From Fulvimonas soli (GTDB lineage Bacteria; Pseudomonadota; Gammaproteobacteria; Xanthomonadales; Rhodanobacteraceae), in the NCBI RefSeq assembly GCF_003148905.1, contig NZ_QGHC01000002.1, positions 310,001 through 374,000 on the forward strand: a DNA stretch of 64,000 bases, written 5' to 3'. Both the position numbers and the translations under genes were made by a program. The notes below the pieces were generated by a model. It was not told the origin of the DNA. It ran no database searches and was given only the letters and a program-made list of their open reading frames with translations. Shown here piece by piece: positions 32,096 through 40,067 of this stretch. Positions within the stretch are counted from its first letter, which is position 1. Each line of letters begins with the position of its first letter.

Positions 32096-32800
32096 ATGCG
32101 CCGCGCCGACCGCCTGTTCCTCATCATCCACGCCCTGCGCGGGCGCCGCACCGCGCTGCCCGCGCGCCAGCTCGCCGAGACGCTGGGCGTCTCGCTGCGC
32201 ACGGTCTACCGCGACGTGGCCGACCTGCAGCTCTCCGGCGTGCCGATCGAGGGCGAGGCGGGCGTGGGCTACGTGCTGCGCAAGGGCGCGGACATCCCGC
32301 CGCTGATGTTCAGCGCCGAGGAGCTCGAGTCGCTGGTGGTCGGCACGCGCTTCGTGCGCGCCTTCGCCGGCGAGCGGCTGGCCGCCGGCGCGCAGGCGGC
32401 GCTGCTGAAGATCGAGGCGGTGCTGCCGCCGGAGCTGCGCGCGCGGGCGACGCGCACGCGCATCTACGCGCCGATCTGGCGCGACGCGGAGAAGGCCGCC
32501 TTCGCCGAGCGCATCGACCGCCTGCACGCGGCGATCGAGGCGCAGCGCGTGCTGCGCATGGCCTACCGCGACGAGACCGGCCAGGCCAGCGCGCGCGAGG
32601 TGGAGCCGCTGTGCCTGGCGTTCTGGGGCGGCAAGTGGACCCTGGGTGCCTGGTGCCGGCTGCGCGCCGCCTTCCGCAACTTCCGCCCCGACCGCATCGA
32701 GGCGCTGGAGGAGACCGGCGAATGCTTCGCCGACGTGGCCGGACGCAACCTCGACGCCTACCTGCAGGCGATGCGCGGCTACTACGCCGGCATGGAGTGA
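32096..32800 (+). CDS. YafY-type WYL-domain transcriptional regulator
   Basis: The 234-residue protein has an N-terminal winged helix-turn-helix of the HTH_11 type (MRRADRLFLIIHALRGRRTA ... LGVSLRTVYRDVADLQ) and a WYL domain from about residue 140 (LRMAYRDETGQASAREVEPL, then FWGGKWTLGAWCRLR). WYL domains sense ligands and control the DNA-binding part. It lies 73 bp after the GST gene, with which such regulators are often paired. Its target is probably nearby. Confidence 0.87.
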   Translation: MRRADRLFLIIHALRGRRTALPARQLAETLGVSLRTVYRDVADLQLSGVPIEGEAGVGYVLRKGADIPPLMFSAEELESLVVGTRFVRAFAGERLAAGAQAALLKIEAVLPPELRARATRTRIYAPIWRDAEKAAFAERIDRLHAAIEAQRVLRMAYRDETGQASAREVEPLCLAFWGGKWTLGAWCRLRAAFRNFRPDRIEALEETGECFADVAGRNLDAYLQAMRGYYAGME

Positions 32801-32847
32801 GGCGGCGCGTCGGCGTACCCTTCCGGCTTCCGATCCGGGAGCGAAGG

Positions 32848-34629
32848 ATGCCGAACAAGATTCTGCTGGGCGGCCTGCTGGCCGCGGGGCTGGCGCTGGC
32901 CGGCGTGGTCCACGCCAACGACGCGGACGAGCGCTTCCGCGCCATCTACGCCAGGGAATGGGCCTGGCGCACCGGGCAGAGCGGCATCAGCAGTTCCGGC
33001 GAGGCGCAGCCCGGCGCGGGCCGCCTGGACGACGTGGGCCCGGCCAGCCAGCAGCGGCGGCTGGAGGAATGGCAGCGGGTGCTCGGCGAGCTCGACGCGC
33101 TCGACCCGCGGCAGCTCTCGCCCGAGCAGCAGGTGAACTACGCCGTCTACCGCGCGCAGATCGCCGGCCTGCTGGCCGAGCAGCGGTTCGGGACCTGGCA
33201 GATGCCGTTCAACAGCGACTCCTCGTTCTGGGGCGACATCGGCTACGTGCTGGGCGGCGACCGGCTGCGCACGCTCACCGACTACCAGCGCTACCTCGAC
33301 CGCCTGGGCCAGATCCCGGCCTACTTCGACCAGCAGATCGCCAACATGCGCGAGGGCCTGAAGCGCGGCTTCAGCGTGCCGCGCGAGGTGCTGGCCGGGC
33401 GCGACGTGTCGATCGCCGCGGTGGCCGGGCTGAAGGACCCCACCCAGAGCAGCTTCTACGCGCCGTTCAGGCACCTGCCGGCAACCCTGTCCGCCGAGCA
33501 GGCGCAGGCGCTGCAGGGCCAGGCGCTGGCGCGCATCCGCGACGCGGTGATCCCGGCCTACGCCAAGCTGCTGGACTTCTTCCGCCACGAGTACGTGCCG
33601 CAGGCGCGCACCACCCTCGCCGCCGAGGCGCTGCCGGACGGCAAGGCGTTCTACCGCCAGCAGATCCTCGAATACACCACGCTCGACCTCGACCCCGACG
33701 CGATCCACAAGATCGGCCTGGAGCAGGTGGCGAAGATCCATGCGCAGATGCTCGACACCATGCGCGACAGCGGCTTCAAGGGCAGCTTCGCCGAGTTCCT
33801 GCAGTTCCTGCGCAGCGACCCGCGGTTCTACGCCCGGACGCCGGACGAGCTGCTGATGCGTACCGCCTGGGTGGCCAAGCAGGTCGACGGCGAGCTGGGC
33901 AAGTTCTTCGGCCGGCTGCCGCGGCAGCGCTTCGCCATCGTGCCGGTGCCGGCGGACATCGCGCCGTACTACACCTCCGGCCGCGGCGGCGCGGACGCCT
34001 ACCTGGTCAACACCTACGACCTGAAGTCGCGCCCGCTGTACAACATGCCGGCGCTGACCCTGCACGAGTCGATGCCCGGCCACTCGCTGCAGCTGGCGCT
34101 GGCCGCCGAACAGCGCGGCCAGCCGGCGTTCCGCCGCGACAGCTACATCTCCGCCTACGGCGAGGGCTGGGCGCTGTATTCGGAATACCTGGGCAACGAG
34201 ATGGGCATCTACAAGACGCCCTACGAGCGCTTCGGCTTCCTCACCTACCAGATGTGGCGCGCCTGCCGCCTGGTGGTGGACACCGGCATCCACCACCTGG
34301 GCTGGTCCCGGCGGCAGGCGATCGACTACCTGCTGGACAACACCGCGCTGTCGCGGCGCGAGATCGAGAACGAGGTGGACCGCTACATCAGCTGGCCGGC
34401 GCAGGCGCTGTCCTACGAGCTGGGCTACCTCAAGATCCTGGAATTGCGCCACAAGGCCGAGCGGGCGCTGGGCGCGAAGTTCGACCTGCGCGCCTTCCAC
34501 GACACCGTGCTGCAGCTGGGCTCGGTGCCGCTGCCGGTGCTGGAGCGGCGCATCGACCGCTTCATCGCCGAGGGTGGGCCGGAGCCGGACTTCGGCTGCG
34601 ATTGCGCCAAGGGCGGGCGCGGCGGGTAA
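32848..34629 (+). CDS. DUF885-family secreted metallopeptidase-like protein
   Basis: From the ATG at 32848 the 593-residue protein has a signal peptide (MPNKILLGGLLAAGLALAGVVHA) and the DUF885 signature HESMPGH (residues 406-412) followed about 25-45 residues later by YGEGWALYSEYLG, which resembles the zinc-binding HExxH plus downstream Glu of gluzincin peptidases. A periplasmic peptidase role is likely, but the substrate is unknown. The ribosome-binding site is GAAGG. It is followed by a large intergenic hairpin. Confidence 0.83.
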   Translation: MPNKILLGGLLAAGLALAGVVHANDADERFRAIYAREWAWRTGQSGISSSGEAQPGAGRLDDVGPASQQRRLEEWQRVLGELDALDPRQLSPEQQVNYAVYRAQIAGLLAEQRFGTWQMPFNSDSSFWGDIGYVLGGDRLRTLTDYQRYLDRLGQIPAYFDQQIANMREGLKRGFSVPREVLAGRDVSIAAVAGLKDPTQSSFYAPFRHLPATLSAEQAQALQGQALARIRDAVIPAYAKLLDFFRHEYVPQARTTLAAEALPDGKAFYRQQILEYTTLDLDPDAIHKIGLEQVAKIHAQMLDTMRDSGFKGSFAEFLQFLRSDPRFYARTPDELLMRTAWVAKQVDGELGKFFGRLPRQRFAIVPVPADIAPYYTSGRGGADAYLVNTYDLKSRPLYNMPALTLHESMPGHSLQLALAAEQRGQPAFRRDSYISAYGEGWALYSEYLGNEMGIYKTPYERFGFLTYQMWRACRLVVDTGIHHLGWSRRQAIDYLLDNTALSRREIENEVDRYISWPAQALSYELGYLKILELRHKAERALGAKFDLRAFHDTVLQLGSVPLPVLERRIDRFIAEGGPEPDFGCDCAKGGRGG

Positions 34630-34664
34630 GCCCGCCCGGCCTGGGCCTGGGCCTGGCTTCGACC

Positions 34665-34728
34665 GTCGCGGCCGCAGGCCGCTCCCACAGGTTGTCGCGG
34701 CCTTGTGGGAGCGGCCTGCGGCCGCGAC
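34665..34728. repeat. Intergenic hairpin repeat, copy 2 (perfect 25-bp stem)
   Basis: A 25-nt arm at 34665-34689, beginning GTCGCGGCCGCAGGCCGCTC, pairs perfectly with 34704-34728 across 14 nt. It belongs to the family seen at 10961-11027 and 39725-39790 but lacks the flanking composite blocks. Downstream of the peptidase gene it could end its transcript. Confidence 0.88.
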
Positions 34729-34751
34729 GCCTTCCCCCCGAGCCGCCCCGT

Positions 34752-34806
34752 TTGCACGAAACTTCCCCGGTGAAGTAGAATCAAGCCCAACTCCACAAGG
34801 GAAGTT
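34752..34806 (+). promoter_or_regulatory. Promoter and operator candidate of the Xre/RES pair
   Basis: TTGCAC (34752-34757) and TAGAAT (34776-34781) are spaced by 18 bp. The dyads AACTTCCC (34760-34767) / GGGAAGTT (34799-34806) and ACTTC/GAAGT (34761-34776) overlap the promoter, as expected for self-repression by the antitoxin. GGGAAGTT also forms part of the ribosome-binding region just before the ATG at 34810. Confidence 0.55.
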
Positions 34807-34809
34807 GCG

Positions 34810-35208
34810 ATGCAGATGCGTCCCCTCCCGCAGACCCCCGCAGCCCCGCAACTGGCCGGCCCCGCGCTGCGCGCGTTCTTCCGCCTCGCCGACGCCTGGA
34901 AGCTGCGCATCGCCGACCAGCGCCGGCTGCTCGGCGACCCGCCCGAGTCGACCTTCTACAAATGGAAGCGCCAGCAGGACGGCGCGCTGGGCCGCGACAC
35001 GCTCGAGCGCATCAGCTACCTGCTCGGCATCTGGAAGGACCTGCAGATCCTGTTCCCCGACCCGGCGCAGGCCGACGCCTGGCTGCACAAGCCCAACCGC
35101 GCGCCGCTGTTCGGCGGCCACTCGGCGCTCGAGCGCATGCTCTCGGGCAACGTCGCCGACCTCTACGTGGTGCGCCAGTACCTGGACGCGCAGCGCGGCT
35201 GGAACTGA
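34810..35208 (+). CDS. MbcA/ParS/Xre-type antitoxin
   Basis: The 132-residue protein resembles antitoxins of RES-Xre pairs: an N-terminal Xre-like helical DNA-binding region (about 20-75, LRIADQRRLLGDPPESTFYK ... LERISYLLGIWKDLQIL) and a C-terminal ParS/MbcA toxin-binding domain (about 80-132, WLHKPNRAPLFGGHSALERM). It should neutralise the RES toxin downstream and repress its own promoter. The spacing of 119 bp to the toxin start is larger than usual, since such pairs often overlap. Confidence 0.85.
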   Translation: MQMRPLPQTPAAPQLAGPALRAFFRLADAWKLRIADQRRLLGDPPESTFYKWKRQQDGALGRDTLERISYLLGIWKDLQILFPDPAQADAWLHKPNRAPLFGGHSALERMLSGNVADLYVVRQYLDAQRGWN

Positions 35209-35327
35209 GCGCGGATGCCGCCGGCCGCGCCGATCCGCGCACTCCGTCACGCCGGCGTCGCGGGCCGCGATACGGGCCGCGCCGATAGTGGCGCACCTGT
35301 GCCGCCGCGCCCGCGAGGAACCCAGGC

Positions 35328-36011
35328 ATGACGAACGAGCCGCCCGTCAGGCGCATCCGCTGGAGCCAGGCCTGGCGCATCGTGCCGAGCCGCTTCCCGC
35401 CGGTGGGCGTGTACGACCGCATCGCCGACCCGGCCGACCTCGACGCGCTGTTCGCGGTCGAGGCGCTGACCAACCCGCGCCTGCGCGAGGAAGCCGGCGC
35501 GCTGGCGCTGGTGCCGAAGGAGCGCCGCCTCAGCGGCCCGGGCGCCACGCCGGTGATGGCGGCGTTCACCCACCTCAACCCGGAAGGCAGCCGCTTCTCC
35601 GACGGCAGCTGGGGCGTGTTCTACGCCGCGCACAGCGTGGCCACCGCGGTGGAGGAGACGGTCTACCACCGCGAGCGCTTCCTCGCCGCCACCGCCGAGC
35701 CGCCCTGCGACCTGGAGATGCGCTGCTACCGCACGCGCATCGACTGCAAGCTGCACGACATCCGCGGCGGCTGGCGGGACGCGCACGATCCGGACGTCTA
35801 TACGGCCAGTGTGAAGCTGGCGCGCGAGCTGCGCGCGGCCGGCTCCAACGGCATCGTCTACGACAGCGTGCGGCACCCGGGTGGCGAGTGCGTGGCGGCG
35901 TTCTATCCCGACGCGGTGGCGCCGTGCGTGCAGGCGCGGCACCTGCTGTACCGCTGGGACGGCGCGCGGATCGCGCAGGTGTTCGAGGTCAGCGAGCTGG
36001 CGCGCGGCTGA
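35328..36011 (+). CDS. RES-domain toxin
   Basis: RES toxins deplete cellular NAD+ and resemble ADP-ribosylating enzymes. The 227-residue protein has the family residues: an Arg-containing N-terminal strand (WRIVPSRFPPVGVYDRIAD), Tyr/Glu-containing YAAHSVATAVEETVYHRERF with the conserved Glu, and the Ser region SNGIVYDSVRHPGGECVAAF. Together these give the Arg, Glu and Ser positions for which the domain is named. GAGGAA precedes the ATG. Length is slightly above the usual 150-200, and it looks intact. Confidence 0.85.
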   Translation: MTNEPPVRRIRWSQAWRIVPSRFPPVGVYDRIADPADLDALFAVEALTNPRLREEAGALALVPKERRLSGPGATPVMAAFTHLNPEGSRFSDGSWGVFYAAHSVATAVEETVYHRERFLAATAEPPCDLEMRCYRTRIDCKLHDIRGGWRDAHDPDVYTASVKLARELRAAGSNGIVYDSVRHPGGECVAAFYPDAVAPCVQARHLLYRWDGARIAQVFEVSELARG

Positions 36012-36213
36012 GGCGCGGCCGGGGCACGGGCACGCGATGGCCGGACCGTCGCCGCAGGGCGGCGCGGTTCCCGGCGCGTTGGCCGCGTGGCCGCGCCGCA
36101 TGGGCTGGCATCCATCCCGCGCGGAAGGCGGATGACCGGATTCGTCGGCGCCCCGCGCGGCCGATGCCGCGGCGGGGAGTGGCACGTCCGTGTGCCAGGG
36201 GGGGGGGAGCGGT
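36012..36213. other. Spacer between convergent RES toxin and ompW
   Basis: There is no gene in these 202 bp. A run of ten G (36198-36207) lies 6 bp past the ompW stop. No clear terminator is seen. Confidence 0.4.
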
Positions 36214-36825
36214 TCAGAAGCGGTAGCCGAAGCTCAGGCCGTACACCCACGGGTCGACCTTGGCCTTGCCGACCCTGGCGCCGTTGACGCGCACGTCGCT
36301 CTCGATGTCGATCCAGCGCACGTCGGCGGTGAAGATCCACTTCGGCGCCAGCTGCACGTCGAGGCCGGCGTGGGCGGCGGCGCCCCAGCTGTCGTCGATC
36401 TTCACGCGGGCGCCGTCGAGCAGGCCGCGCCCCTTGCTGTCGAAGAAGCGGGTGTAGTTGAGGCCCACGCCGACGAAGGGCGAGACCTTGGCGTCGGGCA
36501 GGAAGTGGTAGTTGACGCCCAGCGTGGGCGGCAGCTGCTTGGTGGTGGCGGCCTTCTGGCCGGCCAGCTTCACCTCGTGCTTGAACGGCAGCGCGCCCAG
36601 CACGTCCACGCCCCAGTTCGGCGTGATCAGGTATTCCAGGCTGATGCTGGGCTTGACGTCGCTGTCGATGCTGGTCTTCAGGCCGGCCAGGCGGCCGTTG
36701 TCGGACTTCGGATCGACCACGTGCGCGCCGAAGCGCAGCACCCAGGCGTCGTCGGCCGCGTGGGCGGCGGGCAGGGCGGCGAGGCCGGCGGCAAGCAGCA
36801 GGGGCAGCAGGAGCTTTCTTGTCAT
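36214..36825 (-). CDS. OmpW-family outer-membrane protein
   Basis: The 203-residue protein has a signal peptide (MTRKLLLPLLLAAGLAALPA, cleavage after AHA) and an eight-stranded barrel of the OmpW type: WVLRFGAHVVDPKSDNG at the start of the mature part, PPTLGVNYHFLPDAKVSPFVG in the middle and the C-terminal YGLSFGYRF ending in Phe. OmpW forms a narrow hydrophobic channel linked to stress and anaerobic adaptation. The ATG at 36825 is preceded by GAAGGA. An FNR-like dyad lies about 60 bp upstream. Confidence 0.9.
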   Translation of the reverse strand: MTRKLLLPLLLAAGLAALPAAHAADDAWVLRFGAHVVDPKSDNGRLAGLKTSIDSDVKPSISLEYLITPNWGVDVLGALPFKHEVKLAGQKAATTKQLPPTLGVNYHFLPDAKVSPFVGVGLNYTRFFDSKGRGLLDGARVKIDDSWGAAAHAGLDVQLAPKWIFTADVRWIDIESDVRVNGARVGKAKVDPWVYGLSFGYRF

Positions 36826-37139
36826 GACGTGGGTCCTTCGGTGGAAATGCGCAGCCATCTTGCGGGCCCGGCGCGCCTTCCAATTGACCTCGGTCATGTT
36901 CGTTCCCGTGCGGGGTCCCGCTGCGACGACTCGCCGCGGTCCCCATGCGGCGGCGCGCCTGCGCGCGGCGGGCCGTCGGTGATGCCGCCGAGAGTGTCCG
37001 GGCCAGATGTCGGGCGTCGCTGCCGGCGACGCACTCGTCGCACGCCGCGGGTAAAGGTGCTGCGCTGCGGCCGCGATGCCATGCCGGCTCGCATGGACCG
37101 GCGTGGAATGCGCACGCCGGGCGGCCCGCGCCACCCGGT
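36826..37139 (-). promoter_or_regulatory. ompW upstream region with FNR/CRP-like dyad
   Basis: These 314 bp hold no gene. TTGAC-CTCG-GTCAT (36884-36897) resembles the FNR box TTGAT-N4-ATCAA, with the TGAC/GTCA core perfectly symmetric, 59-72 bp before the ompW ATG. OmpW genes are FNR-controlled in enterobacteria. The rest is GC-rich with no visible signal. Confidence 0.35.
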
Positions 37140-37664
37140 TCAGCGCGGCCGGCGCTGCAACGCCGCCGCCATGGCGGCGCGCCACTCCTGCATCATCGCC
37201 GCGTAGTGCGCCTCGGCGAGGAAGGCATCCACGAAGGCGGCGCCTTGCATGTTCAAGCCGGTGAGCGTGTAGCTCACCTGCACCGTGCTCCCGCCGGGAG
37301 CCGGCCGGCAGCGCACGTCGACCAGGCCCATGTCGGAGCCCTCGGCAAGCCGCGCGTAGCTGACACGGCCGGCGGCCGGGTCGTAGTCGACGACGATCCA
37401 CACCGTCGCGCGCCCGTCCGCATGGCGCGTGCGGAACACGCTGCCGCGTCCGTCGCCGCCGCTCAGCAGCTCCGGCCGCCAGCCCTCGGCCCATTGGCGT
37501 TCGCCTCTGGCAGTGAGCAGTGGCATCACGCGCGCGCAGGCGCCAGGCAGGCGAAAGCGGCCGGTCCGGCTGCGCGGCTCGGCCGCCATGGCCGGTATCG
37601 CCGCGAGCGCGAGCAGGACGGCGAGCGCGGCGCGCTGCGGTAATGGCGCGGTCGGAGTCGGCAT
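37140..37664 (-). CDS. Exported SRPBCC/START-like protein
   Basis: A 174-residue protein with a signal peptide (AALAVLLALAAIPAMA) and a mature part that looks like a polyketide-cyclase/START-type (SRPBCC) ligand-binding fold: ARVMPLLTARGERQWAEGWRPE, VFRTRHADGRATVWIVVDYD and GSTVQVSYTLTGLN, the last typical of the C-terminal strands before the long helix. The ligand is unknown. Its ATG is only 14 bp from a perfect 24-bp palindrome shared with the divergent small gene, so that site probably controls it. Confidence 0.72.
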   Translation of the reverse strand: MPTPTAPLPQRAALAVLLALAAIPAMAAEPRSRTGRFRLPGACARVMPLLTARGERQWAEGWRPELLSGGDGRGSVFRTRHADGRATVWIVVDYDPAAGRVSYARLAEGSDMGLVDVRCRPAPGGSTVQVSYTLTGLNMQGAAFVDAFLAEAHYAAMMQEWRAAMAAALQRRPR

Positions 37665-37678
37665 GGCCGGTCTCAGTT

Positions 37679-37702
37679 AGGTACTTTGGTACCAAAGTAC
37701 CT
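37679..37702. promoter_or_regulatory. Perfect 24-bp palindrome (operator candidate)
   Basis: The half-site AGGTACTTTGGT is followed by its exact complement. It contains three evenly spaced GTAC tetramers. It lies between divergent genes, 14 bp from the SRPBCC start and just upstream of the TATAAT of the small gene, placed to block both promoters. Confidence 0.8.
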
Positions 37703-37726
37703 CGATCGGCAGACCCGGTCAAACGC

Positions 37727-37732
37727 TATAAT
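37727..37732 (+). promoter_or_regulatory. -10 element of the RHH-like gene
   Basis: A perfect TATAAT lies 29 bp before the ATG at 37762. The expected -35 position (37704-37709) has a poor match and directly abuts the 24-bp palindrome, so a bound protein there would interfere with polymerase. Confidence 0.6.
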
Positions 37733-37761
37733 CGCCGCGTCAGATGCCGAGGTGCGCCAGC

Positions 37762-38022
37762 ATGCCCGCGACGAAATCCGCTCCCCGCCAGGTCGAACGC
37801 GTGCAGACCGGCGTGCGCCTGGAAAAGCGCCTGCTGAAGGTGCTCAAGGGACTGGCTGAGTCGCTCGACCTGACGCTGGGCGATCTGCTGGAGGGCATCG
37901 CGCTGCATGCGCTGGAGAACAAGCCGCCGTTCTCCGCGGCCACGCTGCGCAAGATCGCCGACCTGAAACGCATCTACGGGCTCGACCTGGGCGCGGCCGA
38001 CGGCCATCGCCTGCGCGAATGA
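37762..38022 (+). CDS. Small ribbon-helix-helix-like protein
   Basis: The 86-residue protein starts at the ATG at 37762, with GAGGTG 9 bp upstream; an in-frame ATG at 37744 lacks one. The region VERVQTGVRLEKRLLKVLKG followed by LAESLDLTLGDLLEGIALHALE reads like a ribbon-helix-helix fold: one basic strand, then two helices. Such proteins bind DNA as dimers to short repeated sites. The GTAC-containing palindrome upstream is the obvious candidate target. A match to a known regulator family is not certain from sequence alone. Confidence 0.6.
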   Translation: MPATKSAPRQVERVQTGVRLEKRLLKVLKGLAESLDLTLGDLLEGIALHALENKPPFSAATLRKIADLKRIYGLDLGAADGHRLRE

Positions 38023-38047
38023 AGCCTTCGCGCCGGCCGGTGCGGCC

Positions 38048-38941
38048 TCAGGCGTCGCCGCCGACGGCGAAGCCCTCGCGCGTGCCGCGGTTGAACACGC
38101 GGTCGCCGGCCAGCACGTCCGCCGCGGCGTGCGCCGGCTGCGCCTTCAACCGCGCGTAGATCGGCGTGAAGTCCGGCCGCGTGGCCTCGAACAGCTGCTC
38201 GAAGCTGTCGATCACGAAATAGGTCTGCTGGTAGGTGTCGATGCGGTAGCGCGTGCTCATCACGCGCTCCAGGTCGAAGCCGATGCGGTTGGGCGCGGGC
38301 GAGTCCAGGCAGTAGATCGACTCGCCCTTGGAGCTGACGATGCCGGCGCCGTAGATGCGCATGCCTTCGTCCGTGTGGATCAGGCCGAACTCCACCGTGT
38401 ACCAGTACAGGCGGGTGAGGTTGGTCAGCGCCTCGCGGTCGATCGCGAAGGCCTTCATGCCGCCGCGGCCGTAGGCCTGCATGTAGTCGGCGAACACCGG
38501 GTTGAGCAGCAGCGGCACGTGGCCGAACAGGTCGTGGAACAGGTCCGGCTCGGACAGGTAGTCCAGCTGCTCGGGCTTCCTGATCCACCAGGTCACCGGG
38601 AAGCGGCGGTTGGCCAGGTGGTCGAAGAACACCTCGTCGGGCAGCAGTCCTTCCACCGCCACCAGCTCCCAGCCGGTGGCCCGGCCCAGCACCTTGTTGA
38701 GCTCGGCGAACCTGGGGATGCCGCCGTCGCCCAGGCCGAAGCGCTCGACCCCTTCGAGGAACTCGCGGCAGGCGCGGCCGGGCAGCAGCTCGCGCTGGCG
38801 CTTGAACAGGGTGTCCCACACCTCGTGGTCGGTGCGCGAGTAGTCCGCCCACGGCTGCTCCACCACGCCGGTCGCGTAGACCGGGATGTAGCCGCGGTCG
38901 GTCTGCTGGTGTTCGACTTTGCGGGGCGTGCTGGTCTGCAT
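38048..38941 (-). CDS. phhA: Phenylalanine-4-hydroxylase
   Basis: PhhA converts phenylalanine to tyrosine with tetrahydropterin, Fe(II) and O2, the first step of aromatic amino-acid breakdown. The 297-residue protein carries the iron ligands His136 and His141 (FHDLFGHVPLLL) and Glu184 (YWYTVEFGLI). Length suits the bacterial monomeric enzyme without the regulatory ACT domain. The ATG at 38941 was chosen by the family N-terminus. It is divergent from an Lrp-family gene, probably its regulator. The pterin carbinolamine dehydratase gene (phhB) is not adjacent. Confidence 0.95.
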   Translation of the reverse strand: MQTSTPRKVEHQQTDRGYIPVYATGVVEQPWADYSRTDHEVWDTLFKRQRELLPGRACREFLEGVERFGLGDGGIPRFAELNKVLGRATGWELVAVEGLLPDEVFFDHLANRRFPVTWWIRKPEQLDYLSEPDLFHDLFGHVPLLLNPVFADYMQAYGRGGMKAFAIDREALTNLTRLYWYTVEFGLIHTDEGMRIYGAGIVSSKGESIYCLDSPAPNRIGFDLERVMSTRYRIDTYQQTYFVIDSFEQLFEATRPDFTPIYARLKAQPAHAAADVLAGDRVFNRGTREGFAVGGDA

Positions 38942-39044
38942 GGCCTGGGTCCCGGGGCGATGGAGCGGCGAGGGCCGGACGCTCCAGAGGATAGTGCGGC
39001 CGGGGCGCACGAAGATTGTTTTATTGCGCCACCGTGGCGTTCGG

Positions 39045-39065
39045 TAGCAAGATTCATGCGTGCTA
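39045..39065. promoter_or_regulatory. Lrp-type dyad between phhA and lrp
   Basis: TAGCA and TGCTA face each other across 11 bp in an AT-richer stretch between the divergent genes. The left half, TAGCAAGATT, resembles the Lrp-box half YAGHAWATT. A TATAAA at 39071-39076 just downstream could be the -10 element of the Lrp gene. Confidence 0.45.
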
Positions 39066-39090
39066 TGCGATATAAATGGGAGGATCGTGC

Positions 39091-39567
39091 ATGGCGACGC
39101 TGGACCGCACCGATCTGCGCCTGCTCGCCGTGCTGCAGGCGGAAGGCCGCATCACCAACGCCGAGCTGGCCGAGCGGGTGAACCTGTCGCCCTCGGCCTG
39201 CCTGCGCCGGGTGCAGCGGCTGGAGGCGGACAAGGTGATCGCCGGCTACGCCGCGCGGGTGGACCCGGAGGCGGTGGGGCTGGGGTTGCAGGCCTTCGTG
39301 CGCGTGCAGCTGGCGCGGCACGAGGCGGGCACCATCGAGCGTTTCGTGGAACGGGTCGCCGGCTGGGACGAGGTGGTGGCCTGCCACGCGCTCACCGGCG
39401 ACATGGACTACCTGATGCACGTCTACGTGGCCGACCTGGCGCACTTCTCGCGCTTCCTGCTCGACCGCCTGCTCAACGACGCCGGCGTGGCCGACGTCAA
39501 TTCCAGCTTCGTACTGCGCACGGTCAAGCGCTCGCCCGCGCTGCCGCTGTCGCAGCTGGAGGGCTGA
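39091..39567 (+). CDS. Lrp/AsnC-family transcriptional regulator
   Basis: The 158-residue protein has the N-terminal Lrp helix-turn-helix (LDRTDLRLLAVLQAEGRITN ... NLSPSACLRRVQRLE) and a C-terminal RAM/ACT-like domain (YAARVDPEAVGLGLQAFVRV ... GDMDYLMHVYVADL), which senses amino acids. The ATG at 39091 has GGAGGA 7 bp upstream and is preferred over one at 39076. It is divergent from phhA, so control of aromatic amino-acid catabolism is the natural guess. Confidence 0.9.
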   Translation: MATLDRTDLRLLAVLQAEGRITNAELAERVNLSPSACLRRVQRLEADKVIAGYAARVDPEAVGLGLQAFVRVQLARHEAGTIERFVERVAGWDEVVACHALTGDMDYLMHVYVADLAHFSRFLLDRLLNDAGVADVNSSFVLRTVKRSPALPLSQLEG

Positions 39568-40067
39568 AAGCCTGTGCCCCGCCGGGAGCCGTCCGCGCGC
39601 GGGCCAGGGGAGGACGGAGGTACGCGGGGGAGACGCCAGGACTGGCGCCGGCTTTTGAGGAGCGGGGAGTGGACGCCGGTCCGCGACGGCGCGGCATGGC
39701 GGGGAGTGGGGCGATGGTCGGGGCATCGCGGCCGCAGGCCGCTCCCACAAGGCTGGCGAGGCCCCTGTCGGAGCGGCCTGCGGCCGCGATCAGCCCGGCG
39801 CAAGACCGCCAACGGCCCCGATGCCACGCCCGTCGAGGCCATGCCCCAGCGCCAAGTGGCCGGGCGCGGCTTTGCCTGGCCGGAGCAGCACGCAAGGCGA
39901 GGGAAGAATGAGGTGAATGCGGCCTCACACCGGCCCGCGCTTCATCTCGCCAGCCTTCCCAGCGCTCTTCCCCGAAGGATTTCGAACGGGCCCCCAAGGC
40001 GCGCCCCGCGCCCGCGGCGAAGGCGGCGCTACGTCGGAGTGCGCACTAACGGTAAACTAACCTGCTC
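39568..40067. repeat. 500-bp space with composite repeat, copy 2
   Basis: The block GTGGACGCCGGTCC (from 39669) leads into a hairpin whose 24-nt arms at 39725-39748 and 39767-39790 differ by one pair. A second block beginning CACACCGGCCCGCGCTTCAT (from about 39926) follows after some 100 bp not present in the copy at 10906-11133. Order and orientation match that copy, and the hairpin matches the one at 34665-34728. I see no gene. Confidence 0.8.

Noticed and set aside
34630-34809. Repeated long arms as a CRISPR remnant
   Set aside because: There is one inverted pair without regularly spaced direct repeats, spacers or cas genes.
36198-36207. Run of ten G near the ompW stop, as a phase-variation tract
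   Set aside because: It lies after the stop codon and outside any promoter, so slippage would not alter OmpW.
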